IMG/VR virus record: IMGVR_UViG_3300044632_001003
Coordinates: 124,001 to 188,000 of that record
Length of the DNA: 64,000 nucleotides
Source of the DNA: a virus
Reading direction: 5' to 3' (one strand)
The position numbers were made by a program, and so were the translations under genes. This document shows, one piece after another, positions 22,023 to 32,006 of the stretch. Below the pieces are notes generated by a model. It worked only from the letters and a program-made list of their open reading frames with translations. It did no database searches and was not told the origin of the DNA. Numbering within the stretch: the first letter of the stretch is position 1; every line of letters begins with the position of its first letter.

Positions 22023-24521
22023 TTACATGTGTGTATATCTAATGTGATTTATATTGCCTCTACCACCTTGTGATACAAGTCCTCCACAATATCCATTATT
22101 ACCTGTATTACCATTTTGTGTCCCAAATACTTGACCAGTTCTAAGGTCTGCATAGAATCCATTCTTTGAAGCAGATGTTCCAGATACATCATAGAACCAG
22201 TTGCCCCATGCAGCATAAGGCTCATACATATTATTTTTTAGTCGAAAGTTGGCATCAATTCTGTTTGGATCTTGGTCACCTCTTGCATTATAAGAATCAT
22301 TTTGACAGTTGCCAGATACACCATTATCAAATCCACCATGGAACCATTGACCAAGATTGTTCTTGGCTCTAGCAGCAAATGTTGAGTCATAACGATAAAT
22401 TGCAACTTGAATGTGTGAACTGCTATGACCTTGATTAGAAGTCACAGACATTACATTTGTTGCGTTACTTCCATTATTAATTTGAACGTTTTGAAGTGTT
22501 GATTGATTGGTTGTACTGTTTTGAGAAATACTTAAATTATAATATCCATTATAACCACAAGAGTATAAAGTATTGTTGATAATCGAACTTCCCCTTGTGA
22601 GGTACATGAACATGTGACTGTTTCCACCTAGTTGCCAAACATCAATACAGTCAGTAAATGCAGTTCCTTGTCCTGTACCTTTGTTTCCTGATGTGCTAAC
22701 AGGGTTTGATGCACCAGAGTACCCACTTGTTCTTACCTGAACAGGAACATATGTATTGAAGGTATGGTTGTGCCCTAGACCCCCATAACCATTATATCCC
22801 CAAGTAAAGACTGTGCCATTACCTTTGAGTAGAGCACAAGTTCCATGAGAACCACCACCGTTTATACTGAACTTTCTAACCCTACCGTTGGTTCCAGTTA
22901 ATGTTCCAATATCATTGGCATCAACACGAACGAGAACTGATTGGTTTGTTGTGTTTCCATTTCCAATTTGTCCATATCCATTGTATCCACATGCATACAA
23001 GTGGCCCAGATCAGTTAGAACATACAGTTGTCCATAGTTTCCACCAGTTGCCCAGATTGAAACAACTCTACCATAAACACCAGCACTAAAAGTAATCTGA
23101 GTTGGAACCTGTCTGTTAGTGGTATCATTAAGACCTAATTGACCATAACCATTGTATCCCCATGACCAGATTTCTCTACTTCCGTCAGTGGGATTTTCAA
23201 TCAGTGCATACATTGCATGGGATTCGTTGTTATCTCCACCAGATGCAGCAGCAATACGAATTGCTCTCTTACCCCTCAAAGCAGTGGTTCCAGAAATATT
23301 AATATTGAAATATCCACATCTTACTGGTTGTTGCGTGAAATTATTAGTATAGTTACCTCCACTATTTCCATTACCATTATATCCCATATAATGAACTTCG
23401 CCATTATTAAAAAGAACTAATGTATTATATCCACCACTTTCAACTTGAATAACTTTTGGATATTCACCATCTGGAGTTGGTAAGACACCATCAAGATAAT
23501 CAAGATTCACAAACTGAGCCATTGCCAACATATTATCGGTTGGACTCTGACCATCTGTGGAAGTGCCTCCAGATGTATAAACACTTTCTCCAATATTTAC
23601 GAATTGATGTCTGCGATTTACATATCGCATATTGTATCTACACTGGTGCGTTCCATACGCCTTAGCAGGTCCAATACTATCACCCATTCCAACTAAAACT
23701 GTTCTTCCTGTTGCACCATCAGTTGAGTTAGTCGTGACGTTACAACCAAATGTTGGTAATGCACCACCACCATAAACACCAGTGTATCCTGTAACAGTTG
23801 TATCTACACTGATGGTTGGAGTTGAAGTATAACCACTTCCAGGATCAATAATATCACATTGAAAAACAGCTAGAGTTGCAGCATTAACATGGGCAACACC
23901 AACAAACCCACTTCCACCACCACCAGAAGCAGTCAATCTTAACATAGCAGTGCTTGGACTTCCTGTTCTACCATTAACAGTATTTGTTTCTCTAATTAAA
24001 GACCCTGCAGTGTTGTAGAAAACGGTATTGATTGTTCCAATAACTGACTGACTTCTTGCATTCCACAGTGGCTTGTAGGGTGGAGTATATCCCTCATTCA
24101 TCCCCGCGAGGAATGCATTCTTTCGATACATTCCACCTTCAGATAATAATGCCCATTGAGTACCATCGTTTGTCAGTGGGTTATAGTTTGTATTTGCTTG
24201 CTTACAAATATAAGTATAGGTATCATAGTATTTCCATATAGAGTTGTATGCATATTCTGGATATACAGTTACAATATCATTTAATTGATATGCCGTTCCA
24301 GAATTCCATTCGCCCCTTTCTCTTGTCAAACCAGAAAGTTTTTCCCAAATTGCTGAAGAAGCAACTCCTGGAACTTGAGAACCACTAGAGTTTGCTGTCT
24401 TACAAAGATATTGGGAACCAACATAAGTTACGATATCATCTACGGTATATGATGATGAGGTATTATATTCACCTCTAACATTATACCTAACTTTTCCAAT
24501 AATACTTGTTGTAATTGCCAT
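22023..24521 (-). CDS. RCC1-propeller adhesin paralog 3
   Basis: 832 residues. Two N-terminal modules (RGEYNTSSSYTVDDIVTYVG then SQYLCKT; GEWNSGTAYQLNDIVTVYPE) are followed by an Ig-like stretch rich in Gly/Thr (residues ~190-270, GGGGSGFVGVAHVNAATLAV) not seen in the others, then RCC1 blades from about 350 (GEVHYMGYNGNGNSGGN, REIWSWGYNGYGQLGLNDTT, GHLYACGYNGYGQIGNGNTT, GTVFTWGYNGYGGLGHNHTF, TLYSCGYNGYYNLSISQN). The closest to the collagen fibre gene (4 nt apart). Confidence 0.8.
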   Translation of the reverse strand: MAITTSIIGKVRYNVRGEYNTSSSYTVDDIVTYVGSQYLCKTANSSGSQVPGVASSAIWEKLSGLTRERGEWNSGTAYQLNDIVTVYPEYAYNSIWKYYDTYTYICKQANTNYNPLTNDGTQWALLSEGGMYRKNAFLAGMNEGYTPPYKPLWNARSQSVIGTINTVFYNTAGSLIRETNTVNGRTGSPSTAMLRLTASGGGGSGFVGVAHVNAATLAVFQCDIIDPGSGYTSTPTISVDTTVTGYTGVYGGGALPTFGCNVTTNSTDGATGRTVLVGMGDSIGPAKAYGTHQCRYNMRYVNRRHQFVNIGESVYTSGGTSTDGQSPTDNMLAMAQFVNLDYLDGVLPTPDGEYPKVIQVESGGYNTLVLFNNGEVHYMGYNGNGNSGGNYTNNFTQQPVRCGYFNINISGTTALRGKRAIRIAAASGGDNNESHAMYALIENPTDGSREIWSWGYNGYGQLGLNDTTNRQVPTQITFSAGVYGRVVSIWATGGNYGQLYVLTDLGHLYACGYNGYGQIGNGNTTNQSVLVRVDANDIGTLTGTNGRVRKFSINGGGSHGTCALLKGNGTVFTWGYNGYGGLGHNHTFNTYVPVQVRTSGYSGASNPVSTSGNKGTGQGTAFTDCIDVWQLGGNSHMFMYLTRGSSIINNTLYSCGYNGYYNLSISQNSTTNQSTLQNVQINNGSNATNVMSVTSNQGHSSSHIQVAIYRYDSTFAARAKNNLGQWFHGGFDNGVSGNCQNDSYNARGDQDPNRIDANFRLKNNMYEPYAAWGNWFYDVSGTSASKNGFYADLRTGQVFGTQNGNTGNNGYCGGLVSQGGRGNINHIRYTHM

Positions 24522-24525
24522 ATTA

Positions 24526-27500
24526 TTATACCGCTGTCGTTACTTGTAAGTATCCAGTCGAACTGATGGACATTGATATGGATGCTGTAAGAGCAAAGAA
24601 ATCGGCAAGGATTGGTGCTCTTGTATCACGAACAAGTGGGTTAGTGTCATTTGCTTCATAAGTATCAGAACCTGTAATTGCAGTCAATCTGAGGTTTCCA
24701 TAATCAGAAACATCATTCTTATCAGTATTTATAGCCAAATAATGATAGGCGTTTGTGCCCGTATTATTTACCCAAACGGTTCCCGTTCCCGTTGAGGATA
24801 GAAGTTGTCCTGAAGTTCCTGCACTGTTTGTTCCATCACGAAGTCTATTCTTGAGTTGGATATTTTGTTCAATAATAGTATCACCAGCATTATCCATGGT
24901 AACTGCAAGAGTTCCCCCTGGAGTTGTATTGCTTGTAATATCACTTGTGTTGTTTGTATAGAATCTAAATCTACCTCCAACTGCTGTTCTACCAGCAACA
25001 AGGTAGTTGTCACCATTATTTCCAAAAGCAATACCATTCCACCAGAAGGTTCCAGAGTAACTATTATCCGCTGAAGTATATGCGACTCTATGGAAAGATC
25101 CACCTACAGGTTGCCCAAAATTACCAGAAGAAGTTAATAAACCAAGTGTTGTGTAAGAAAGTGATCTACCAGCAGATCCTGCAGCAGCATTATAGAATGT
25201 AAATCCTTGGTTGAATAGTAAATATGAGGAGGTATCGGTTCCTGGAGCAATATAAGATCCACTAGTTGTAGTATGCCTTACGTTATAACCAATACCACCA
25301 TAAGAACCACCAGAATAACCAGCGACAAGACCACGACCTTCAGTGCCACCAGAACCTAAGTTAATATTGTAAGTTCCAGTGAAGTCATAGTGGTTTGATG
25401 CAGCAATGTTAGCAACACTCAAAACATTAGTGCTTGCATTAAACGCAAATGCAGTCGCAGTTGATCTACTCTTAGGTGTTGCATTAGACCCAAGAGTTGA
25501 GACCATGACAGGATATAGAGTCGTGGTCGAAGTATCATCTATCGATAGAATTGCATTCGAAGGTCCAATTAGACCTTGAGTGCCCTGAGTTCCTTGAGTT
25601 CCATTATTACCTTGAATACCCTGAGGTCCTGTGGTCCCCTGAAAACCTTGAATTCCCTGCCGACCCTGAATACCTTGAGTCCCTTGAGGACCTGTAATTC
25701 CTTGGATACCTTGAGCACCAGTAATACCCTGAGTACCCTGAACACCTTGAATACCTTGCGAACCCATAGGTCCAAAGGCAAGATTATTGAATGCAAGGTT
25801 TGAAGTATAAATTGAGCTATCAAGGAATAAAGCACTTCCTGGAGAGCGATTAACTTGTCTCAGTAGAGTTCCATTCAGATAATAGCGAACGGTTGTTCCA
25901 TCATAAAGAACGTATGCAGTATCCGTAGCAGTGTATGTTCCTGACGAATAAACAGAAGTTCCACCCTCATAAATTGAGACTGTTCCATTATCAAAGTAGA
26001 AAGCATAATCAATCGATGAGAAACTAGTATCAGTTGTTGGGTCTGAGTTAAGACCAAACATTGCAAAACCAGTTGTTGAAGATATTCTTGCGGTTGCATA
26101 GACACCAAGAACATATCCCTGAACAGAATAGACTGAGGAATCCCAAGAAGCGTTTGTGCCACCAGTCTTTGTGAATGTTGAAGAGTCTGTAGTAGATTGA
26201 GTTACATTAACAAGAACAGGAGTCCAATCGGAACCACCACGAGTTCCAGTAATACCTTGTACTCCTTGAGAACCAGTGGTTCCTTGCGTTCCTTGAGAAC
26301 CAGTGGTTCCTTGTGTTCCAGTTGTGCCTTGAATACCTTGCCTACCCTGAATACCTTGAGCACCCTGAGTTCCCAAAGTTCCAGAAATACCCTGAATACC
26401 CTGAGTACCTTGAGTTCCAGTCTGTCCCTGAATACCCTGAGTACCTTGAGTTCCAGTCTGTCCCTGAATACCCTGAGTTCCTTGAACTCCCTGGATTCCT
26501 TGACGACCTTGAACACCCTGAGCACCAGTTGCACCATCAATACCCTGTCTGCCTTGTAATCCTTGAGAACCTTGGGTGCCATTTGCACCAGCAGTTCCTT
26601 GAGCACCTAAGACGCCTTGAATACCCTGAACACCTTGATTTCCAAGTGTTCCCTGAACACCTTGAACACCCTGCTCACCAGTAGTTCCTTGTGTGCCTTG
26701 ACGACCTTGAACACCTTGGAATCCTTGAGAACCATCAGTTCCCTGAGTACCTTGGCGACCTTGAACACCCTGAGCTCCAGTATCTCCAGTGATACCCTGA
26801 AGACCCTGGCGACCCTGAATACCTTGATCACCTTGAACACCTTGAACACCTTGAGTTCCTTGAATACCCTGACCACCAACTGTACCCTGAGTTCCAACTG
26901 TTCCTTGAGAACCTGTTACACCTTGGAATCCTTGAATACCTTGAGCTCCTGTGGTTCCTTGGGCACCTGTAATTCCCTGAACACCTTGCTCACCTTTAAT
27001 ACCTTGAGCACCCTGCTGACCAGTCGTTCCTTGGATGCCCTGAATACCCTGACCACCAGTGGTTCCTTGTGTTCCCTGCTGACCTACTGTACCTTGAGTA
27101 CCTAATAGACCCTGAACACCTTGAACACCTTGAATACCTTGACGACCTTGAGTGCCTTGCTCACCTTGGATTCCTTGAGCCCCCTGTCTTCCTTGAACAC
27201 CCTGGATACCTTGCTCACCTTGTGTCCCCTGAGTTCCCTGAACACCTTGTTCTCCAAAATTACCTTGAATACCCTGAATACCTTGACGACCTTGTGTGCC
27301 TTGGACACCTTGAATTCCTTGCTGACCAAGATCACCTGTTCTACTAAATTCTACAGAAAGTAGTTCATTGTTAGAAGGTAAAGTTCCAGAAATAAAGGTA
27401 ACACCAATAGTATAGTAACCAGTACTATTAGTTACTGAATCAATTTGCCATACATTAACTATTGTTCCAGTTGGAGAAGCTGATGTAATTACTAAGTATC

Positions 27501-30500
27501 CCTTGACAGTACTTGTTGAATCATCCCAGATTCCATACCAACCAGTTTGTAAGTTTGAATAATAATCTTGGTTATCAATATAAATTGCATTTACTGATCC
27601 AATTGTTCCGCTGTTATACCTGATGAATCCAGTGCCTGGGTCAGAATTTGTTGTAGTTGTACTAAATTGATAATTAACACCACCCTTGTTTCCAGAAATA
27701 CCTTGGATACCTTGATATCCTTGAATACCTTGTGTCCCCTGTACTCCCTGCTCACCCTGAATGCCTTGAGTTCCTTGGTCTCCTACTGTTCCTTGAGTAC
27801 CTTGGCGACCTTGAACACCCTGAACACCTTGACGACCCTGAACACCTTGAGCACCATCAGTTCCTTGAGTACCTACATCACCCTGAATACCTTGGCGACC
27901 CTGAATACCTTGGCGACCCTGAAGACCTTGAGTTCCTTGTTCGCCTTGAAGACCCTGCTCACCTTGAGTTCCTTGAACACCCTGGATTCCCTGACGACCC
28001 TGAGTTCCTTGAATACCTTGAGTACCCTGAATACCCTGAGTACCTTGCTCACCCTGAACGCCTTGGATGCCTTGAGTACCTTGAGTACCTTGAGTACCTT
28101 GAACACCTTGGATACCTTGACGACCTTGAGTGCCTTGAACGCCCTGAACACCTTGAGCGCCAGTAATACCCTGAGTTCCTTGCTCACCCTGAATACCTTG
28201 AACACCTTGAGTACCTTGCTCACCCTGAATACCTTGAACACCCTGAGTACCTTGGGTTCCTTGAGTGCCTTGGACACCCTGACGACCTTGAAGACCCTGC
28301 TGACCTTGAACGCCTTGAACACCCTGAACACCTTGAGTGCCTTGGACACCTTGAACACCCTGGCGACCTTGGAGAGCAACTTCTTCAATCAGCGACCAGG
28401 TTACTCCAACTCCTGTAGAGGTAAGAACTGAAGTCGTTGTTCCAACTTGATTAACAGTATCATAAAGTGGTCCCTTAAATGCAACTCCACTAAAGGCAGT
28501 AATTAATCCAGCAGAACTAAACTGTGAAGCATGTAATACTGTAGTTGTTGTAATTCCAAGAGTGCTGATTCCACTGACATTTACTCCAGTGAGTTTTGGA
28601 GTTTGAGCAACAGATACAATTCCCGAAGAAACCGTTAAATTAGTTGCATCAAATGCAGCAATACCTTTTGTAGTATCAGTTGCAAATGTATGAGTATTGC
28701 TTGTAATAACGCCAGTTACTCTTCCATAAGAATCAACATTAATTTGAGTAACAAAAGAAGTATCACCGCTTGTTAGTGAAGACTTAGAAGTTGCAACAGT
28801 TGCTAAATCAATATCGTCAGCATTAACAACAATTCTTGATGTACTTGCTGTACCGACAGCCAGTTCAGTGACAAGACTATTATAAAGACCAGCACCAGCA
28901 AGAGTTTGAGTTGGAGCTGTGAATTGTGTCCATTCTAATGCCGATGTACCAACACCGACATTACCCCTTGTGATATGAACCCAACCAGTGCCGCCATTAA
29001 TTACACCATCACCAATGAATGTAAAGTCACCAGGAGCAATTTCAGCATCTTCATCATAATTTGCATCTCTGACTAATTCCCAAGAAGTAGATCCACTACC
29101 AGCTCTTGTGATGTTGTAAATACCATTTTCAAATAAATTCGTTTGATCTTTAACAAGAATTCTTTCATCAAATATAGATGTAACACCATCAACTATAAGT
29201 GTTCCAATCCCAACACCCCACAGCTTTGCTCCAACTCCAGCAAAACCATTATCATAATATGAAGAAAGATTTGAAGTCGTTGCAACAGACACAGACTTCT
29301 GAATTGTAATCGCAGACTGGAAGTTGTCCAGATAGTTCTTCGTTACAAGTTCATTGGTTGCACTTGGAATGGTCTCAGTTGCAAAGAAACGATAACCATA
29401 AACATTACTTGAAATTCCAGCCTCACCATTTACGGTGAGGGTTCTGTTCATCACATTGGTTCCAACACCAACACGATTTGCTGCAGAATCATAAACAAGA
29501 GTTGCAGCACCAGCAAAAATTCCGTTATCATTATATTGGACTTGCTGGTTACTACCTGCAGCAGTGGTTGCCTGAACAGTGATTGTTGAAATATTTCCAG
29601 AAGAGCTGGCAGTAATTCCACTACCAACGAAATTGACAATCGTTACAGCTCCAAGAGTTCCTACCTGAACACCTTCATCTTGAATTGTAATACCTGTGAT
29701 TGCATTTGCAGGAGCACCATCTACCCAATCAATGCCATCTGCAGTTGAGATAAGAACCTGACCACTTGTTCCAGCTTGATTATTCTTATCGTAAAGTGCT
29801 CCCTGAAGTCTGATTGCACCAGCAACATCTAAATGTCTAGATGGTAATGTTGTATTAATACCAACATAACCAGTCAAACCTTCAACGAATACATCATCAT
29901 TTAAGTTGATATCAACATCAGATCCATCTCCAAGTTTTACATAATCTTGTGCTCCTTCAAAAATATCAACTAATTGAACTCCACCAGCATTGATTCTGAT
30001 TCTATCTTCCGTTAATCTAATAAAAGTATCATCAGAAATATCTTGATAGCGATAAATGTATTGACCGACATAGATGTCTGTTCCGAATGTGGCAATACCA
30101 GTTACATTAAGAGATCCTCCAAGGGCATCAGAAATACTTACTCCAGCAAAAGTTGCATTAGAAAGAACAGTAAGATCTTGAGTTCTTACTTCTCCATAAA
30201 CATCAAGTTCTGTAGTTGCAAGGCTTGTGCCAATACCAACTTTTCCATCCTGAAGAATTGAAATTGCTTCTACTTGAGCCCCAGTTTGGTTATCAGATAA
30301 AATTGAAAGTGACTTATTGTTACCACTTCTTGTTCCAAAATACTTAATATTAAATCCATAGTCTGCACTATTTCCACTTATACCATTAGCAAGACCATTG
30401 ACTCTGAAAATATCAACATCCTTTGATACTACAGAAGTTCTAATGATTGACCCAGTAGGAGTTGCTACCCCATAGTCAAATCTTAGTTCGTTATCACCAA

Positions 30501-31647
30501 TATCAAGATTATCAGCAAATGTTGAAACACCAGTAATTGAAAGTTGATTGGCAAACTGAGTTCCATAAACAGTCGAACCAGTTGCAACAGTTTCTAACTT
30601 TTTGGAATTATCGTAATAGAGTTCTACTGATCCATTCCTTATGAATGAACCCATAGTTTCACCCTCAGTGGTTGCAATAACAACTGCAGCACCATTAGTT
30701 TCCAATCTTAAATTACCAGCACCAATATCCCTAATGTAGGATTGACCAGATGAATGATAAATATCCAAAGATGGAGTGTTTCCAAAATACAATCTATCAT
30801 TATCACCAAAGTATGCAGAGGCACCAAATGATACGTTGCCAGAGAATGTGCTTAGACCAGATACAAAAATATTCTGTGCATCTAGTGCCTTACTTACAGT
30901 AAGACCACCACCTAGAGTGGATACTCCACTTACTGACAGTCTTGTCAGATCTGCAATTCCACCAATAACAGAAGTTGAAATTCCAGATAGGGGAGCATAA
31001 GTTGCAATACCAGCAACCTCAGCGTATGTTGCAATGCCAGCAACTTCAGAATACGTTGAGAATCCTGCTTGGCCCGAATATGTAGATACACCAGCTACAA
31101 AAGCATAGGTTGCCACACCTGCATTTGTGGCATAACCAGAAAACGTAGAGATTCCAGAAATTTGTGCGTAGGTTGAAAACCCAGCTTGACCAGAATATGT
31201 AGAGAATCCAGCCTTTGGTGCATAAGTTGCTACGCCAGCAGAAGCGGCATAAGTTGCTACACCAGCAGAAGTCGCATAATCAGAAAATGTAGCGATTCCA
31301 GAAACTTCAGAATAAGTGGAGAAACCTGCTTGACCAGAATACGTTGAGAATCCTGCGGTAGGAGTATAAGTTGCAATTCCAGCAGAAGAAGCATATGTAG
31401 AGACACCTGCTGTCTTTGCATATCCAGCAGTTGTTGCTTCACCCTCAAAAGATCCAACAAAAGAACTAGCGGTAACAATACCAGTGATTTCTGCACCACC
31501 TTTAACATACAAGTCACTAGTTGCATTGGTTGTGCCAATACCGACTCTACCAGTTATTTGTAATACTGATCTACTTTCGGTATAATCAGGAATACCAATG
31601 CGTACAAGTTCGTTTCTACCGCTGAGATATCTTATTGGACCTGCCAT
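24526..31647 (-). CDS. Giant collagen-like fibre protein
   Basis: 2373 residues, among the longest phage fibres. Residues ~70-220 hold a repeated motif A-G-[FVI]-[SA]-T-Y. Residues ~220-1090 are beta-repeat fibre segments of the G-V-S-T-F-x-G and G-I-G-T-x-x-P type. Three collagen-like blocks (G-x-Q repeats, almost no Pro) occupy about 1091-1319, 1437-1797 and 1960-2029. Between them lie a beta domain (1319-1437) shared with the 945-residue fibre and a lectin-like beta sandwich (1802-1960). The C-terminal 345 residues are a probable head domain. Likely a distal or side fibre; trimeric by analogy with collagen. Confidence 0.88.
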   Translation of the reverse strand: MAGPIRYLSGRNELVRIGIPDYTESRSVLQITGRVGIGTTNATSDLYVKGGAEITGIVTASSFVGSFEGEATTAGYAKTAGVSTYASSAGIATYTPTAGFSTYSGQAGFSTYSEVSGIATFSDYATSAGVATYAASAGVATYAPKAGFSTYSGQAGFSTYAQISGISTFSGYATNAGVATYAFVAGVSTYSGQAGFSTYSEVAGIATYAEVAGIATYAPLSGISTSVIGGIADLTRLSVSGVSTLGGGLTVSKALDAQNIFVSGLSTFSGNVSFGASAYFGDNDRLYFGNTPSLDIYHSSGQSYIRDIGAGNLRLETNGAAVVIATTEGETMGSFIRNGSVELYYDNSKKLETVATGSTVYGTQFANQLSITGVSTFADNLDIGDNELRFDYGVATPTGSIIRTSVVSKDVDIFRVNGLANGISGNSADYGFNIKYFGTRSGNNKSLSILSDNQTGAQVEAISILQDGKVGIGTSLATTELDVYGEVRTQDLTVLSNATFAGVSISDALGGSLNVTGIATFGTDIYVGQYIYRYQDISDDTFIRLTEDRIRINAGGVQLVDIFEGAQDYVKLGDGSDVDINLNDDVFVEGLTGYVGINTTLPSRHLDVAGAIRLQGALYDKNNQAGTSGQVLISTADGIDWVDGAPANAITGITIQDEGVQVGTLGAVTIVNFVGSGITASSSGNISTITVQATTAAGSNQQVQYNDNGIFAGAATLVYDSAANRVGVGTNVMNRTLTVNGEAGISSNVYGYRFFATETIPSATNELVTKNYLDNFQSAITIQKSVSVATTSNLSSYYDNGFAGVGAKLWGVGIGTLIVDGVTSIFDERILVKDQTNLFENGIYNITRAGSGSTSWELVRDANYDEDAEIAPGDFTFIGDGVINGGTGWVHITRGNVGVGTSALEWTQFTAPTQTLAGAGLYNSLVTELAVGTASTSRIVVNADDIDLATVATSKSSLTSGDTSFVTQINVDSYGRVTGVITSNTHTFATDTTKGIAAFDATNLTVSSGIVSVAQTPKLTGVNVSGISTLGITTTTVLHASQFSSAGLITAFSGVAFKGPLYDTVNQVGTTTSVLTSTGVGVTWSLIEEVALQGRQGVQGVQGTQGVQGVQGVQGQQGLQGRQGVQGTQGTQGTQGVQGIQGEQGTQGVQGIQGEQGTQGITGAQGVQGVQGTQGRQGIQGVQGTQGTQGTQGIQGVQGEQGTQGIQGTQGIQGTQGRQGIQGVQGTQGEQGLQGEQGTQGLQGRQGIQGRQGIQGDVGTQGTDGAQGVQGRQGVQGVQGRQGTQGTVGDQGTQGIQGEQGVQGTQGIQGYQGIQGISGNKGGVNYQFSTTTTNSDPGTGFIRYNSGTIGSVNAIYIDNQDYYSNLQTGWYGIWDDSTSTVKGYLVITSASPTGTIVNVWQIDSVTNSTGYYTIGVTFISGTLPSNNELLSVEFSRTGDLGQQGIQGVQGTQGRQGIQGIQGNFGEQGVQGTQGTQGEQGIQGVQGRQGAQGIQGEQGTQGRQGIQGVQGVQGLLGTQGTVGQQGTQGTTGGQGIQGIQGTTGQQGAQGIKGEQGVQGITGAQGTTGAQGIQGFQGVTGSQGTVGTQGTVGGQGIQGTQGVQGVQGDQGIQGRQGLQGITGDTGAQGVQGRQGTQGTDGSQGFQGVQGRQGTQGTTGEQGVQGVQGTLGNQGVQGIQGVLGAQGTAGANGTQGSQGLQGRQGIDGATGAQGVQGRQGIQGVQGTQGIQGQTGTQGTQGIQGQTGTQGTQGIQGISGTLGTQGAQGIQGRQGIQGTTGTQGTTGSQGTQGTTGSQGVQGITGTRGGSDWTPVLVNVTQSTTDSSTFTKTGGTNASWDSSVYSVQGYVLGVYATARISSTTGFAMFGLNSDPTTDTSFSSIDYAFYFDNGTVSIYEGGTSVYSSGTYTATDTAYVLYDGTTVRYYLNGTLLRQVNRSPGSALFLDSSIYTSNLAFNNLAFGPMGSQGIQGVQGTQGITGAQGIQGITGPQGTQGIQGRQGIQGFQGTTGPQGIQGNNGTQGTQGTQGLIGPSNAILSIDDTSTTTLYPVMVSTLGSNATPKSRSTATAFAFNASTNVLSVANIAASNHYDFTGTYNINLGSGGTEGRGLVAGYSGGSYGGIGYNVRHTTTSGSYIAPGTDTSSYLLFNQGFTFYNAAAGSAGRSLSYTTLGLLTSSGNFGQPVGGSFHRVAYTSADNSYSGTFWWNGIAFGNNGDNYLVAGRTAVGGRFRFYTNNTSDITSNTTPGGTLAVTMDNAGDTIIEQNIQLKNRLRDGTNSAGTSGQLLSSTGTGTVWVNNTGTNAYHYLAINTDKNDVSDYGNLRLTAITGSDTYEANDTNPLVRDTRAPILADFFALTASISMSISSTGYLQVTTAV
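25560..25765 (-). repeat. Collagen-like block 3
   Basis: Gly-x-Gln triplets (QG-I-QG-V-type), encoded as repeats of CAAGGT and similar codons. Short block next to the C-terminal head domain. Confidence 0.9.
26255..27335 (-). repeat. Collagen-like block 2
   Basis: About 120 Gly-x-Gln triplets with I, V, T, R and A in the variable places. Proline is almost absent, unlike animal collagen. Confidence 0.9.
27690..28373 (-). repeat. Collagen-like block 1
   Basis: About 76 Gly-x-Gln triplets, the longest uninterrupted run of V-QG and I-QG units. The near-identical 9-nt units make it a recombination and slippage hotspot. Confidence 0.9.
30980..31440 (-). repeat. A-G-x-x-T-Y repeat array in the giant fibre
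   Basis: Some twenty units of A-G-[FVI]-[SA]-T-Y joined by short variable segments. They come in two alternating kinds (SAGVATY and QAGFSTY). On the DNA the units are roughly 24 nt long. Confidence 0.8.
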
Positions 31648-31660
31648 TTTATTCTACGAA

Positions 31661-32002
31661 TTAGAGGTTAGAAGTTTCTAGAATACTAGTTAAAAATTTC
31701 AAATTCGTTGCATTACTACCAGAGGTAACCAGAGAGTCTCCAGTTTCTAATACTAATTTTCCTGCAAGTAGATTAACAGTGTCATTAGGTGCAATAGGAA
31801 TATCCTTAATTAAAGGAGTGTCAGATCCATCTCTGCGGAAATTTAATGTCATTGTATAAGTCGTAGCTCCCATATTTGTGCATTGAGCCAAAAGAACTAC
31901 TCCTGTGTATCCAACAGGAGCAGTATAAACTACTGCGTTTGAAGTTCCTACGGTTTGTGTTACCGTCTGAAAAGTATTTACTGCTGCCGATGCTGCTGCC
32001 AT
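31661..32002 (-). CDS. Small beta-rich virion protein
   Basis: 113 residues, all-beta in character: TFQTVTQTVGTSNAVVYTAP, VGYTGVVLLAQCTNMGATTY and NLLAGKLVLETGDSLVTSG. This strand-loop pattern is like a small decoration or fibre-connector protein of the kind I recall in cyanophage fibre loci. Between the beta-helix fibre and the giant fibre, four bases after the former, so a joint or collar between fibre segments is plausible. Confidence 0.65.
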   Translation of the reverse strand: MAAASAAVNTFQTVTQTVGTSNAVVYTAPVGYTGVVLLAQCTNMGATTYTMTLNFRRDGSDTPLIKDIPIAPNDTVNLLAGKLVLETGDSLVTSGSNATNLKFLTSILETSNL

Positions 32003-32006
32003 TTAA

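Noticed and set aside
25560-28373. Short repeated units as a possible CRISPR array
   Set aside because: The units are 9 nt, contiguous and in frame with the fibre protein; there are no unique spacers and no cas genes.
27667-28431. Long plus-strand frames rich in Leu, Thr and Asn over the collagen blocks, and minus frames rich in Lys, Val and Phe
   Set aside because: These are reading-frame shadows of the 9-nt Gly-x-Gln repeats. Their monotonous composition follows from the DNA repeat, and they lack start signals.
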